A stretch of DNA of 64,000 bases from Burkholderiaceae bacterium (GTDB lineage: Bacteria > Pseudomonadota > Gammaproteobacteria > Burkholderiales > Burkholderiaceae_C): contig JAEUOU010000029.1 in NCBI GenBank assembly GCA_016790575.1, positions 124,001 through 188,000 of the forward strand, given 5' to 3'. The translations under genes and the position numbers were made by a program. The stretch's first letter is position 1; each line of letters starts with the position of its first letter. Under the pieces are notes generated by a model. That model searched no databases. It was not told the DNA's origin and saw only the letters and a list, made by a program, of their open reading frames with translations. Positions 8,129 to 16,549 of the stretch are shown here, one piece after another.

Positions 8129-10110
8129 GCCACACCACCCCGCTCGTCACCCCGGGTTGCGGAAAATCCTCTGAAACCTCCTTTTTTCAGGTGAATCAGG
8201 AGCAAGGAAATACTGGCCGGCGTGATGCCCGAGATCCGCGAGGCCTGGCCCAGCGTTTCCGGCCGGTGTTTCTGCAGCTTCTGGCGCGCCTCGATCGACA
8301 GCGCCGTTACCTGCAGGTAGTCCATGTCGGCTGGCAGCTTCAGGCCTTCGTAGTTGGCGGCGCGCTGCACCTCGTCGCGCTGGCGATCAATATAGCCGGC
8401 GTACTTGGCGGCAATCTCCACCTGTTCCACCACCGGCGCCACCAGATCGCCCAGTGTTTCACGTGAAACCACCGCGCCGCGGTAGCGGCCTTCGTCCAGG
8501 CTCATCAGACCCGGGTAACTCACGTCCGGGCGGCGCAGCAGGTCAAACAGGTTGTATTCATGTTCGATGGCCTTGCCCAGCACCCGCTCGGACTCGGCGG
8601 CCGGAAGGCTTCGCGGGTTCACCCAGGTGGATTTCAGCCGTTCGGTTTCACGTGAAACCGCGTCGCGCTTGCGGCTGAAGGCGTCCCAGCGCGCATCGTC
8701 GACCAAGCCCAGGCGCCGCCCGGTCTCGGTCAGGCGCATGTCGGCGTTGTCTTCGCGCAGCTGCAGCCGGAATTCGGCCCGGCTGGTGAACATGCGATAG
8801 GGCTCCGTGACCCCCTGGGTGACCAGGTCGTCCACCAGCACACCCAGATAGGCCTCGTCCCGCGCGGGCAGCCATGGCCCGTCACCGCGGCACTGCAGCG
8901 CCGCGTTGATGCCGGCAAACAGGCCCTGCGCCGCCGCCTCTTCATACCCGGTGGTGCCGTTGATCTGGCCCGCAAAGAACAGGCCGCCGATCTGTTTCGT
9001 CTCGAAGCTGGATTTCAGCGAGCGCGGGTCGAAATAGTCGTACTCGATGGCATAGCCCGGCCGCAGGATGTGGGCATTTTCCAGCCCCTTCATGCTGCGC
9101 ACCAGGTCGTACTGGATGTCGAACGGCAGGCTGGTGGAGATGCCGTTGGGGTAGAACTCGTTGGTCGTCAGGCCCTCGGGCTCCAGAAAGATCTGGTGGC
9201 TGTCCTTGTCGGCAAAGCGGTTGATCTTGTCTTCCACACTCGGGCAGTAGCGCGGCCCCACCCCTTCGATCTTGCCGGTGAACATCGGGCTGCGGTCAAA
9301 GCCACTGCGGATGATCTCGTGCGTACGCGCATTGGTGTGCGTGATCCAACACGGCACCTGCTGCGGGTGCATGGCCACACGGCCCATGAAGCTGAACACC
9401 GGCACCGCGCCCTCGTTCACGCCACCGGGCATGCCGTCGCCGGGCTGCTCGGTGCACTGGCTGAAATCGATGCTGCGCCCGTCGATGCGCGGCGGGGTGC
9501 CGGTCTTGAGGCGCCCCTGCGGCAGCTTCAGTTCCTTGAGCCGGGCCGAGAGCGACACGGCGGGCGGATCACCCGCGCGGCCGGCCGCGTAGTTGTTGAG
9601 ACCCACGTGGATCTTGCCGTCCAGGAAGGTGCCCGCCGTCAGCACCACCGTGCGGCAACGAAAGCGGATGCCCACCTGCGTCACCGCACCCACCACCCGC
9701 GCCCCGTCGCCATCACCCTCCACCATCAGGTCGTCCACCGCCTGCTGGAACAGCCACAGGTTCGGCTGGTTTTCCAGCATGCGGCGGATGGCGGCCTTGT
9801 ACAGGATGCGGTCGGCCTGCGCACGGGTGGCGCGCACCGCCGGACCCTTGGAGCTGTTGAGGATGCGGAACTGGATGCCGCCCTCGTCGGTGGCCAGGGC
9901 CATCGCGCCGCCGAGTGCGTCCACCTCCTTGACCAGATGCCCCTTGCCGATGCCGCCGATGGACGGGTTGCAGCTCATCTGCCCCAGCGTCTCGATGTTG
10001 TGCGACAGCAGCAGCGTCTTGCAGCCCATGCGGGCCGCGGCCAGCGCGGCTTCCGTGCCGGCATGGCCGCCGCCGACGACGATGACATCAAATTCCTGTG
10101 GGTACAACAT
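8125..10110 (-). CDS. mnmG: tRNA uridine-5-carboxymethylaminomethyl synthase MnmG
   Basis: The 661-residue FAD enzyme (GidA) works with MnmE to place (carboxymethyl)aminomethyl on U34 of several tRNAs. The N-terminal Rossmann motif is [19 protein letters not shown]. GidA signatures include [44 protein letters not shown] and [14 protein letters not shown]. The helical C-terminal domain that binds MnmE and tRNA is complete. It is the first gene of the minus-strand block and has two parS sites inside its coding sequence and one just upstream. Confidence 0.98.
   Translation of the reverse strand: MLYPQEFDVIVVGGGHAGTEAALAAARMGCKTLLLSHNIETLGQMSCNPSIGGIGKGHLVKEVDALGGAMALATDEGGIQFRILNSSKGPAVRATRAQADRILYKAAIRRMLENQPNLWLFQQAVDDLMVEGDGDGARVVGAVTQVGIRFRCRTVVLTAGTFLDGKIHVGLNNYAAGRAGDPPAVSLSARLKELKLPQGRLKTGTPPRIDGRSIDFSQCTEQPGDGMPGGVNEGAVPVFSFMGRVAMHPQQVPCWITHTNARTHEIIRSGFDRSPMFTGKIEGVGPRYCPSVEDKINRFADKDSHQIFLEPEGLTTNEFYPNGISTSLPFDIQYDLVRSMKGLENAHILRPGYAIEYDYFDPRSLKSSFETKQIGGLFFAGQINGTTGYEEAAAQGLFAGINAALQCRGDGPWLPARDEAYLGVLVDDLVTQGVTEPYRMFTSRAEFRLQLREDNADMRLTETGRRLGLVDDARWDAFSRKRDAVSRETERLKSTWVNPRSLPAAESERVLGKAIEHEYNLFDLLRRPDVSYPGLMSLDEGRYRGAVVSRETLGDLVAPVVEQVEIAAKYAGYIDRQRDEVQRAANYEGLKLPADMDYLQVTALSIEARQKLQKHRPETLGQASRISGITPASISLLLIHLKKGGFRGFSATRGDERGGVA
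8455..8470. promoter_or_regulatory. parS site 2 (perfect core)
   Basis: TGTTTCACGTGAAACC contains the exact 14-bp palindromic parS core GTTTCACGTGAAAC. It lies inside mnmG, 3.1 kb from parB, and should be a ParB loading site. Confidence 0.92.
8644..8659. promoter_or_regulatory. parS site 3 (perfect core)
   Basis: GGTTTCACGTGAAACC is a perfect 16-bp palindrome containing the exact parS core. It also lies inside mnmG, 189 bp from site 2. Confidence 0.92.
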
Positions 10111-10160
10111 TCGCTACAACTCCCGCCCTGATCCAGCGCCCCGCCATGCCAAGCAGTCAC

Positions 10161-10176
10161 GGTTCCACGTGGAACC
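10161..10176. promoter_or_regulatory. parS-like site 4 (two symmetric changes)
   Basis: GGTTCCACGTGGAACC is a perfect 16-bp palindrome that differs from the parS core at two symmetric positions. It lies 51 bp upstream of the mnmG start. Confidence 0.6.
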
Positions 10177-10356
10177 GCATGTCAGATCTCTTCCGACACC
10201 CCGCAAAGTCGGCATTGTCCCATCAAGGACCGACTCCCCCGTCCCGGCAGCAGCATGCGCGCCTTCGATCACCGTGGTGATCCGGGCGACCACTGCCAAC
10301 TTGTCAGGGCCTTGTCCCGACCGCCCCCCGGCTACCGGGGCAAACGCCCATTCAGG

Positions 10357-10370
10357 TTGACCCAGATCAA
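10357..10370. promoter_or_regulatory. Fnr/Dnr-type box upstream of the respiratory island
   Basis: TTGACCCAGATCAA matches the Fnr consensus TTGAT-N4-ATCAA with one change. It is centred 80 bases before the ATG at 10444. No good -10 sits at class II spacing here, so its mode of action is unclear. Confidence 0.6.
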
Positions 10371-10443
10371 AAGGATGCGATCTCCGGCGCGAAGACACGC
10401 CGGCCCATACACAGAATAACCATATCACCAAAAGGATTAAGAC

Positions 10444-10770
10444 ATGTTCCGACTACCGGCCACCCGGGCATCCATCGCAGCCGTCCTGCTGGGGTCCACG
10501 GTGGCGTTCGCAGCGCCCGGGTTCGTTGCCGGACTGGTTCCGGACCAACGCCCGGCTGGCGCACCGGTCAAGGCCGACTCGCCACCCACCAGCGAACAGA
10601 TGGCACGGTATCTGAAAGGTGTCGAAGGCACTCCACCCGGCAACGTGACCCACATCGTCGGAACCGGCAACTGGTGGGTGCCTATGCGTCACCCCGGCAT
10701 GACCCCACCCTATGACCCGCGTGGATGGCACAGCAGCGCACCCGCTGCAGCCACACCAGCCACCCGATGA
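10444..10770 (+). CDS. Small exported protein of unknown function
   Basis: The 108-residue product has an N-terminal signal peptide (ASIAAVLLGSTVAFA, probable cleavage at FA-AP). The mature part is Pro-rich, with GNWWVPMRHPGMTPPYDPRG near the end and no Cys. I recognise no family. An AAAAGGATTAAG ribosome site precedes the ATG, and an Fnr-type box lies further upstream, so expression is likely oxygen- or nitrogen-oxide-linked. It is the first gene ahead of the Met-rich protein and the molybdoenzyme operon and may be an accessory of that system. Confidence 0.7.
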   Translation: MFRLPATRASIAAVLLGSTVAFAAPGFVAGLVPDQRPAGAPVKADSPPTSEQMARYLKGVEGTPPGNVTHIVGTGNWWVPMRHPGMTPPYDPRGWHSSAPAAATPATR

Positions 10771-10830
10771 CACACCTTATCCCATTCGGCCCAAGGCGGA
10801 AAACATCGCCGCCCGGCCCCACCGCGTCGA

Positions 10831-10855
10831 ACCACCAGCGCACAACGCTGGTGGT
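10831..10855. promoter_or_regulatory. Perfect 10-bp hairpin between two exported-protein genes
   Basis: ACCACCAGCG and CGCTGGTGGT flank a CACAA loop. There is no T-run, so it is more likely an mRNA-stabilising stem or operator than a terminator. A second short stem (GGGGC/GCCCC, 10875-10888) follows and is trailed by a T-rich stretch. Confidence 0.55.
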
Positions 10856-10925
10856 ACGAACTGCTGACGAGCAGGGGGCATTTGCCCCATTACTTTTGCA
10901 AACCAAACTTGATCAAGGAAAAGCT

Positions 10926-11447
10926 ATGAAATCCATTCGCAAAGCACTCGGCCTCACCATCATTGCTGCCGCTCTGGCCGCAACCGCACACGCCCAGCAA
11001 GCGGGCATGAGTGGCATGTCCGGTGACCAGAAAGGCATGTCTGGCATGAGCGGCATGTCCGGCATGCAAGGCCAGAAAGGCATGAGCGGTATGTCCGGCA
11101 TGTCCGGCATGCAAGGCCAGAAAGGCATGAGCGGTATGTCCGGCATGTCCGGTATGCAAGGCCAGAAGGGCATGTCCGGCATGAGCGGCATGGAAGGCAA
11201 GAAAGAGAAGGCCAAAAAAGAGAAGAAGGCCAAGCAAGAAGGCATGAGCGGCATGTCCGGTGACCAGAAGGGCATGTCCGGCATGTCCGGCATGTCCGGC
11301 ATGTCCGGCATGTCCGGTATGTCCGGCATGCAGGGCCAGAAGGGCATGAGCGGCATGTCCGGTGACCAGAAGGGTATGTCCGGCATGTCCGGTATGTCTG
11401 GCATGCAAGGCCAGAAAGGCATGTCCGGCATGGAAGGCAAGAAGTAA
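10926..11447 (+). CDS. Exported Met-rich repeat protein (GMSGM repeats)
   Basis: The 173-residue product has a clear signal peptide (residues 1-23, cleaving after TAHA). The mature 150 residues are nearly all repeats of the unit GMSGMSGMSGMQGQK and shorter variants ending in GDQK, broken once by a Lys/Glu-rich linker (KEKAKKEKKAKQE). I count 34 Met in the mature protein, about 23%, with no Cys or His. Met-rich periplasmic proteins often bind Cu(I), so a metal-binding or Met-oxidation-buffering role is possible, but this is inference. The start has an AAGGA ribosome site. It is followed by a strong terminator, so it is probably its own transcript ahead of the cytochrome gene. Confidence 0.85.
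   Translation: MKSIRKALGLTIIAAALAATAHAQQAGMSGMSGDQKGMSGMSGMSGMQGQKGMSGMSGMSGMQGQKGMSGMSGMSGMQGQKGMSGMSGMEGKKEKAKKEKKAKQEGMSGMSGDQKGMSGMSGMSGMSGMSGMSGMQGQKGMSGMSGDQKGMSGMSGMSGMQGQKGMSGMEGKK
11006..11440 (+). repeat. Tandem 45-bp repeat array within the Met-rich gene
   Basis: The DNA encoding the 15-residue unit is repeated in near-identical form, with shorter 9-bp (GMS) slippage units inside. Such arrays tend to vary in length between strains. Confidence 0.85.
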
Positions 11448-11461
11448 TTTCTCCCAGCCCG

Positions 11462-11489
11462 AAGGGCCGACCTCCGGTCGGCCCTTTTT
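11462..11489 (+). terminator. Intrinsic terminator after the Met-rich gene
   Basis: AGGGCCGACC and GGTCGGCCCT form a stem with a short TCC loop, followed by a T-run. It lies about 15 bases after the stop codon. Confidence 0.9.
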
Positions 11490-11547
11490 CTTCGCGGTCC
11501 TCCACCGCGCCCCTGAAACTCCACGTCCACTCACCGGGAGATCGGTC

Positions 11548-12399
11548 ATGCAGACCCGCTGGCAATCATGGTTGAAAACCATCCCCATGGCCTTGCTGAT
11601 ATGCGCAGCAGCCTTTGGACTCATTGCCTGTGACTCCGGGAAAGAACCCGATCAGGCCGCTGCCGCCTCAGGCCAGAAAACACCCGACTACCAGGCGGCC
11701 CGCTACGACCCGATTCACTTCAAACCGGCGATTGACAAGGCCACCGACGCCCAGTGCCTGGCTTGCCATCAGGAGGTTCTGAAACCGTCCGTCGCCAAAC
11801 AGTCACCCGCCGGCGTGCCTTCGGCCGAAGCCAAGGCCTGGTACCAGCAGACCAGCACCTATCAAGGCGAGCAGGACACCTTGCACCGGCGGCACCTGGA
11901 CACGGCAATGGCCAGGCAGCTCATGACCATGCGCTGCACCACCTGCCACCAGGGCAATGACCCCCGCGATGAAGCCCCCGGGACCTCGGCGACCAACCAG
12001 AAAGACAAGCTGACGCTGCGCAAGATGGTCGACCCCGAGGCGGTCTGCCTGAGCTGCCATGGCAAGCTGAACTGGCAGGTCATGGGCCTGCCCGAGCCGT
12101 GGGAGAAATCCAGGACCGTTTTTCAGAACAACTGCCTGACCTGCCACGCCGCCATCCGGACCACGCGGCATGAAGTCAACTACCTGAACGCCCGCGCGAT
12201 CGAAGAGGCCGGCGCAAAAAACGGTGACATCTGTTTCGGCTGCCACGGTGGACGCGCGTGGTATCGCACCCATTTCCCCTATCCGCGTCACGCCTGGCAG
12301 GGCATGCCCGCAGAAATTCCGGACTGGGCCAAGGGGCGCCCGACAGCCTCGGATGTCCGCTTTATCGCCGACACCATGAGCAAAGGATCCAAGCCATGA
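11548..12399 (+). CDS. Pentahaem c-type cytochrome lipoprotein
   Basis: The 283-residue product has a signal peptide ending in a lipobox (GLIAC), so it should be a lipid-anchored periplasmic or outer-membrane protein. Five CxxCH haem-attachment motifs are present in order: CLACH, CTTCH, CLSCH, CLTCH and CFGCH. There is no membrane domain besides the lipid anchor. It overlaps the DmsA-like gene by 4 bp (ATGA), which implies tight coupling and a direct electron-transfer partnership. It may replace the missing DmsC quinol-oxidising anchor as electron donor or acceptor. The ATG has GGGAG 7 bases upstream. Confidence 0.9.
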   Translation: MQTRWQSWLKTIPMALLICAAAFGLIACDSGKEPDQAAAASGQKTPDYQAARYDPIHFKPAIDKATDAQCLACHQEVLKPSVAKQSPAGVPSAEAKAWYQQTSTYQGEQDTLHRRHLDTAMARQLMTMRCTTCHQGNDPRDEAPGTSATNQKDKLTLRKMVDPEAVCLSCHGKLNWQVMGLPEPWEKSRTVFQNNCLTCHAAIRTTRHEVNYLNARAIEEAGAKNGDICFGCHGGRAWYRTHFPYPRHAWQGMPAEIPDWAKGRPTASDVRFIADTMSKGSKP

Positions 12400-15017
12400 A
12401 CCGCGATCTTCCCCTCATCGACCCCGCCACCGACCCGCGCTTTCCCGGCGTCAACGACACGGCTTCACCCCACGGTGCGGCCTACCGGCGCCGCGATTTC
12501 CTGAAGATTGTGGGGGCCACCGCCGGCGCGGCCGGACTGGTGACGGCCGGCGTATCGGTTCCGGTCCGCGAAGCCACGGCCTTTGCCTACGAACCCTACT
12601 ACACCGACGACCAATTGACCACGGTCGTCACGTCCTGCGCCCACAACTGCGGTTCGCGCCATGTGCTGGTGGCCCACAAGAAAGGTGACGTGATCGTTCG
12701 CCTGTCCACCGACAACGGCGAGTACCAGGCCGCTGGCGCGTATGGCAAGGACACCTTCGAGGAACCACAGTTGCGCGCCTGCCTGCGCGGACGCTCCTAC
12801 CGCGCACGCCTGTATTCGCCCGAGCGGCTGCTGTACCCGATGGTGCGCGTGGGCAAACGGGGCGAAGGCAAATTCAAGCGCGTTTCCTGGGACGAGGCCT
12901 TGGACACCGTCGCGAAGAAGATGGTCGAACTCAAGAAGCAATACGGCCCGACCGCCCTGCTCGACCAGAGCTACGCCGGCGCCTCCTACGGCGTGCTGCA
13001 CAAGTCCGACCAGATCGAGGGCCTGCAGGGCCGTTTCCTCGGCATGTTCGGTTGCCGCACCAATTCCTGGTCAGTGCCCAGCTACCAGGCCACGACCTTC
13101 TCCAGCCGCATGACCTTCGGCACCATCCAGGACGGCAACGAGGACGACACCTTCGCCCACAGCAAGCTGATCATCATGTGGGGCTGGAACCCCGCCTACA
13201 CCTTCCACGGCGGCAACACCTTCTACTACATGCGGATGGCCAAGCAGCGGGGCTGCAAGTTCGTGCTGGTCGATCCGCAGTACACCGACTCGGCGGCGGT
13301 CTACGACGCCTGGTGGATTCCGATCAAGCCCAATACCGACGCGGCCATGATGGCCGCGATGGCGCACCACATCTTCTCCAACAACCTGCAGGACCAGAAG
13401 TTCATCGACAAGTTCTGCCTCGGCATGGACAAGGGCACGATGCCCCAGGAACTGGCCGACAAGGAGAACTTCAAGGACTACATCCTGGGCACCTACGACA
13501 AGACGCCCAAGACGCCCGAGTGGGCCGAGCCGATCTGTGGCGTCAAGGCCGCGGACATCCGCAAGCTGGCCGACCAATACGCCCGAACCAAGCCGGCCGC
13601 ACTGAAGGCGTCCTGGGCGCCCGGTCGGGCATCCTACGGCGAACAGTACAACCGCATGGCCGCCGCCTTGCAAGCCATGACCGGCAACATCGGCGTGCTC
13701 GGTGGCTGCGCCGAGGGCGTGGGCAAAGCCTGGCATGCCGAAAGTGTGGCCTACCCCTACGACGAAAACGCCAACCTCTGGTGGGGCTCGATCAAGTCCG
13801 ACCGCTGGGCGCACTGTGTTCTGAACTACCCCAACGTCAAGCGCGAGGAAATCGGCCTGTGGCCGCGCAATGACGCCCTCGACGGCACCATCCCCAACAT
13901 CAAGGGCATCTTCTGGCAGGGCTCGGACTGGTTCAACCAGCTCACGAACATCAACAAGGAAATCAAGGCCATCGAGAAGCTGGAGCTGGTGGTGTGCATG
14001 GATTCCACCATCACGCCCTCGGGCATCTGGGCCGACGTGCTGCTGCCGATCGCCACCCATTTCGAGCGGCACGATGTCGCCCTGCCCTGGTACAAGGGCC
14101 ACTATTACATTCACCGTCCCAAGGTGATCGAACCCCTGGGCGAATCCAAGACCGATTTCCAGGTCTTCACCGAGTTGTGCTACCGCCTGGAAGCGCTGGA
14201 TCCGACCCTGAAGGATCTGGGCAAGCGCTACAACCCGCGCGCCGACCGCAGCTACTTCCAGAATCCGGATGCCGTCGATGAGGCCTACCTCTCCCACTGG
14301 TGGAACAACAGCGTCAAAAAGCACCAGCACGTCACGATGTCATGGGAGGCATTCAAGAAGCACGGCACCTACAAGTTCGTCCTGAAAGAGCCCCATGTCG
14401 CCTTCCGCGAACAGGTGACCCAAGGTGTGCCGTTCGAAACCGCATCGGGCAAGATCGAAATCCTCTCGACCTACCTCGCCAACATCAAAGACTGGACAAA
14501 AACCCAGTTCGGCTACGCAATACCCTACCTGCCGAAATGGATCGAACCGTTCGAATCGCTGAATCACCCGATTGCGAAAAAGTATCCGTTCCACCTGATC
14601 AGCCCGCATCCCCGCTGGCGCACCCATTCGATCTTCAACAATATTCCGTGGCTGCGCGAGACCTACGAACAAGAGGTCACCATCAATGCCTCTGACGCCG
14701 CCAAACTGGGCATCAAGACCGGCGACACGGTGGAGGTCTGGAACGACCGCGGCAAATGTGTGATCCCGGCCTATGTCACCGAGCGGCTGATGCCCGGCGT
14801 ACTCGTTCTGCACGAAGGCGCCTGGATGGATCTGGACAAGGACGGCGTTGACCGGGGCGGCAACCCCGACTTCCTGACCCTGGACGAACCCAGTCCGGCC
14901 GGCGCCTTTGCGTACAACAACGCGATGGTCCAGATGGCCAAGAGCACCCTGACCCATCGGCCCGGCTGGGATCAGCTGGCAATTGCACGCTCCCACGTCT
15001 TCCGGCGTGACATGTAA
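12396..15017 (+). CDS. DMSO-reductase-family molybdopterin oxidoreductase, DmsA-like catalytic subunit
   Basis: The 873-residue product has a twin-arginine signal (RRRDFLKIVGATAGAAGL) and should be exported folded, with bis-MGD bound. DmsA-type blocks follow: QLRACLRGRS, RLYSPERLLYPM, KRVSWDEALD, FVLVDPQYTDSAA and WIPIKPNTDAAM, with a C-terminal molydopterin dinucleotide-binding domain around residues 730-850. The N-terminal Fe-S motif reads C81-x3-C85-x3-H89-x39-C129. Characterised DmsA has Cys where His89 stands, so the FS0 cluster may have a His ligand or be altered. The substrate cannot be predicted; DMSO, other S- or N-oxides, or an oxyanion are all possible. It lies in an operon with the pentahaem cytochrome, a DmsB-like subunit and a TorD chaperone. 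Confidence 0.93.
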   Translation: MNRDLPLIDPATDPRFPGVNDTASPHGAAYRRRDFLKIVGATAGAAGLVTAGVSVPVREATAFAYEPYYTDDQLTTVVTSCAHNCGSRHVLVAHKKGDVIVRLSTDNGEYQAAGAYGKDTFEEPQLRACLRGRSYRARLYSPERLLYPMVRVGKRGEGKFKRVSWDEALDTVAKKMVELKKQYGPTALLDQSYAGASYGVLHKSDQIEGLQGRFLGMFGCRTNSWSVPSYQATTFSSRMTFGTIQDGNEDDTFAHSKLIIMWGWNPAYTFHGGNTFYYMRMAKQRGCKFVLVDPQYTDSAAVYDAWWIPIKPNTDAAMMAAMAHHIFSNNLQDQKFIDKFCLGMDKGTMPQELADKENFKDYILGTYDKTPKTPEWAEPICGVKAADIRKLADQYARTKPAALKASWAPGRASYGEQYNRMAAALQAMTGNIGVLGGCAEGVGKAWHAESVAYPYDENANLWWGSIKSDRWAHCVLNYPNVKREEIGLWPRNDALDGTIPNIKGIFWQGSDWFNQLTNINKEIKAIEKLELVVCMDSTITPSGIWADVLLPIATHFERHDVALPWYKGHYYIHRPKVIEPLGESKTDFQVFTELCYRLEALDPTLKDLGKRYNPRADRSYFQNPDAVDEAYLSHWWNNSVKKHQHVTMSWEAFKKHGTYKFVLKEPHVAFREQVTQGVPFETASGKIEILSTYLANIKDWTKTQFGYAIPYLPKWIEPFESLNHPIAKKYPFHLISPHPRWRTHSIFNNIPWLRETYEQEVTINASDAAKLGIKTGDTVEVWNDRGKCVIPAYVTERLMPGVLVLHEGAWMDLDKDGVDRGGNPDFLTLDEPSPAGAFAYNNAMVQMAKSTLTHRPGWDQLAIARSHVFRRDM

Positions 15018-15032
15018 GGACAGAGGCTTGCC

Positions 15033-15725
15033 ATGACCGAAAAAATCGTGATCAGGAAGCTCGGCAATGCCGAGAAAGTCCGTGTCCGCGACGCCCAGAA
15101 GGTGCGCGATGCCACGACCTACGAACCCGTGGTGCCGGAGAAACAGCTCGGTTTCATCCACAACAACATGGATTGCATCGGCTGCCGGGCCTGCGAAATC
15201 GCCTGCAAGGACAAAAACGGGCTCGGCCCCGGTCCACGCTTTCGCCGCGTGATGTACGTCGAAGGCGGCAGCTACCCCGATGTGTTCGCCTACAAGGTGA
15301 ACATGTCGTGCAACCATTGCGCGGAACCGGCCTGCCTGCCGGCCTGTCCGACCGGCGCGATCTGGAAACGCACCGACAACGGCGTCGTGGATATCGACTC
15401 GACGCTGTGCATTGGTTGCCGTCGCTGTGAGGGCACCTGCCCGTACGGCGCACCCCAGTACGATCCGGTCGACAACACGGTCAAGAAATGCAACCTGTGC
15501 ATCGACGAGCTGGAAGCCGGTCGCAAGCCCTACTGCGTGTCGGCCTGCATGATGCGCGTGCTCGACATCGGCCCGATCGACCAGTTGCGCAAAGGCACGT
15601 ACCCGACCAAGGCCATGGTCAAAGGAGACCAGCCGGTGCGCCAGGTCCAGCATATGGCCAACCCCGAACTGACCAATCCGTCCATCGTGTTCATTGCCCA
15701 TCCGAAAGGCAAGGTCCAGTCATGA
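15033..15725 (+). CDS. DmsB-like four-cluster ferredoxin subunit
   Basis: The 230-residue protein carries four [4Fe-4S] Cys groups in the DmsB/NrfC arrangement: CIGCRACEIACK, CNHCAEPACLPACPTGAI, CIGCRRCEGTCPYGAP and CNLCIDE with CVSACM. It should pass electrons between the DmsA-like subunit and its redox partner. It has no signal peptide and would be co-exported with the catalytic subunit through Tat. It starts 15 bp after the catalytic gene and overlaps the chaperone gene by 4 bp. No DmsC-type membrane anchor follows, which is unusual for this subunit type. Confidence 0.93.
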   Translation: MTEKIVIRKLGNAEKVRVRDAQKVRDATTYEPVVPEKQLGFIHNNMDCIGCRACEIACKDKNGLGPGPRFRRVMYVEGGSYPDVFAYKVNMSCNHCAEPACLPACPTGAIWKRTDNGVVDIDSTLCIGCRRCEGTCPYGAPQYDPVDNTVKKCNLCIDELEAGRKPYCVSACMMRVLDIGPIDQLRKGTYPTKAMVKGDQPVRQVQHMANPELTNPSIVFIAHPKGKVQS

Positions 15726-16456
15726 GCGCCGGGGTCCTGTCCGACGCCCCGGACGAGCCGACGCACGGCAACTCCGGCGCCCCCCCCGAAGGCTGGACCG
15801 CGCTGGCGGCCGAAGACCTGCGGGCCCTGGCCTGGCTGCACGAAGCCGAACGCAGCCCGGCCATGCTGGTGGCCTTGTACGAGCATGGCTTCCCCGACAC
15901 CCTGTGCCTTTCGCCGCCAGAGCAGCCGGCGCGCCAGGCCATGGATGCCGCTCTCGCGGCGCTGGCCGGGCGCGGCGACGGCAGCTTGCCAGCGTCCAGC
16001 GGTGATGAACTGGCCGCCGACTTCGCCGCAATCTACCTCACCCATGGCCTGCGGGCCGCGCCGTTCGAGTCCGTCTGGCTCGACGAAGACCACCTGGTCA
16101 TGCAAGGGCCTACCTTTGCAGTGCGCGAGTTCTACCGGCGCCACGGCATGCAGGTACTCGACTGGCGCAAGCTCGCCGACGACCATATCTCGCACGAGCT
16201 CCAGTTTGTCGCCTTGTTGCTCGAACGCGGCGAACAACGCGAAGCCGCCCGTTTCCTTGCCCAGCACCTGATGGCCTGGTTGCCGGACTTTGCGCAGCGT
16301 GTCGGCCAGCGTGCCGCCACCCCCTTCTACGCCGCGCTGGCGATGCTCACACTCGCTTGCTGCGAGCAATGCCGCCAGTGGCTGCCGAGGGTGGCCCCGA
16401 TGCCGGGCGTCACGACCGAGCCGGCCGCCAGCAGCACGCCCGGTTGCGGGCGCTGA
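15722..16456 (+). CDS. TorD/DmsD-family molybdoenzyme chaperone
   Basis: The 244-residue, mostly helical protein matches TorD/DmsD chaperones that bind Tat signal peptides and hold the apoenzyme for cofactor insertion. The central block LAADFAAIYLTHGLRAAPFESVWLDED resembles the family's Y-x-x-L-F-x-(G/A)-P-x-x-P-x-x-S segment. DDHISHELQFVALLLERG matches the D-H-(I/L)-x-x-E motif. It overlaps the ferredoxin gene by ATGA. The client is almost certainly the adjacent Tat-dependent molybdoenzyme. It acts in the cytoplasm. Confidence 0.88.
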   Translation: MSAGVLSDAPDEPTHGNSGAPPEGWTALAAEDLRALAWLHEAERSPAMLVALYEHGFPDTLCLSPPEQPARQAMDAALAALAGRGDGSLPASSGDELAADFAAIYLTHGLRAAPFESVWLDEDHLVMQGPTFAVREFYRRHGMQVLDWRKLADDHISHELQFVALLLERGEQREAARFLAQHLMAWLPDFAQRVGQRAATPFYAALAMLTLACCEQCRQWLPRVAPMPGVTTEPAASSTPGCGR

Positions 16457-16549
16457 CCCTCCTTCGGACCGGGCGGCACCCTCGACCGCCGTGCCCGCGC
16501 CGGCTACGATCCGTGAGCCCGTATTTCCTGCGTGAGCGCTGAAAAATCC

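Larger units (their letters stand above)
10111..10443. other. 333-bp divergent intergenic region
   Basis: This region separates mnmG from the respiratory island. It holds a parS-like palindrome (10161-10176) and an Fnr-type box (10357-10370). I see no convincing open reading frame, tRNA or DnaA-box cluster in it. Promoters for both directions must lie here. Confidence 0.7.

Noticed and set aside
8191-10131. Long plus-strand open frames opposite mnmG
   Set aside because: They follow from high GC and codon bias of mnmG, and the translations have no domain character.
10111-10443. Possible oriC upstream of mnmG
   Set aside because: I found no DnaA boxes or AT-rich stretch there, only a parS-like and an Fnr-like site.
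10909-10916. TTGATCAA read as a possible Fnr box
   Set aside because: It lacks the 4-base spacer and overlaps the ribosome site of the Met-rich gene.
10890-11624. Several long antisense open frames opposite the Met-rich gene
   Set aside because: They arise because the 45-bp repeat lacks stops in all frames. Their products are mirror repeats (HAGHAGHA, DMPDMPDMP) with no ribosome site.
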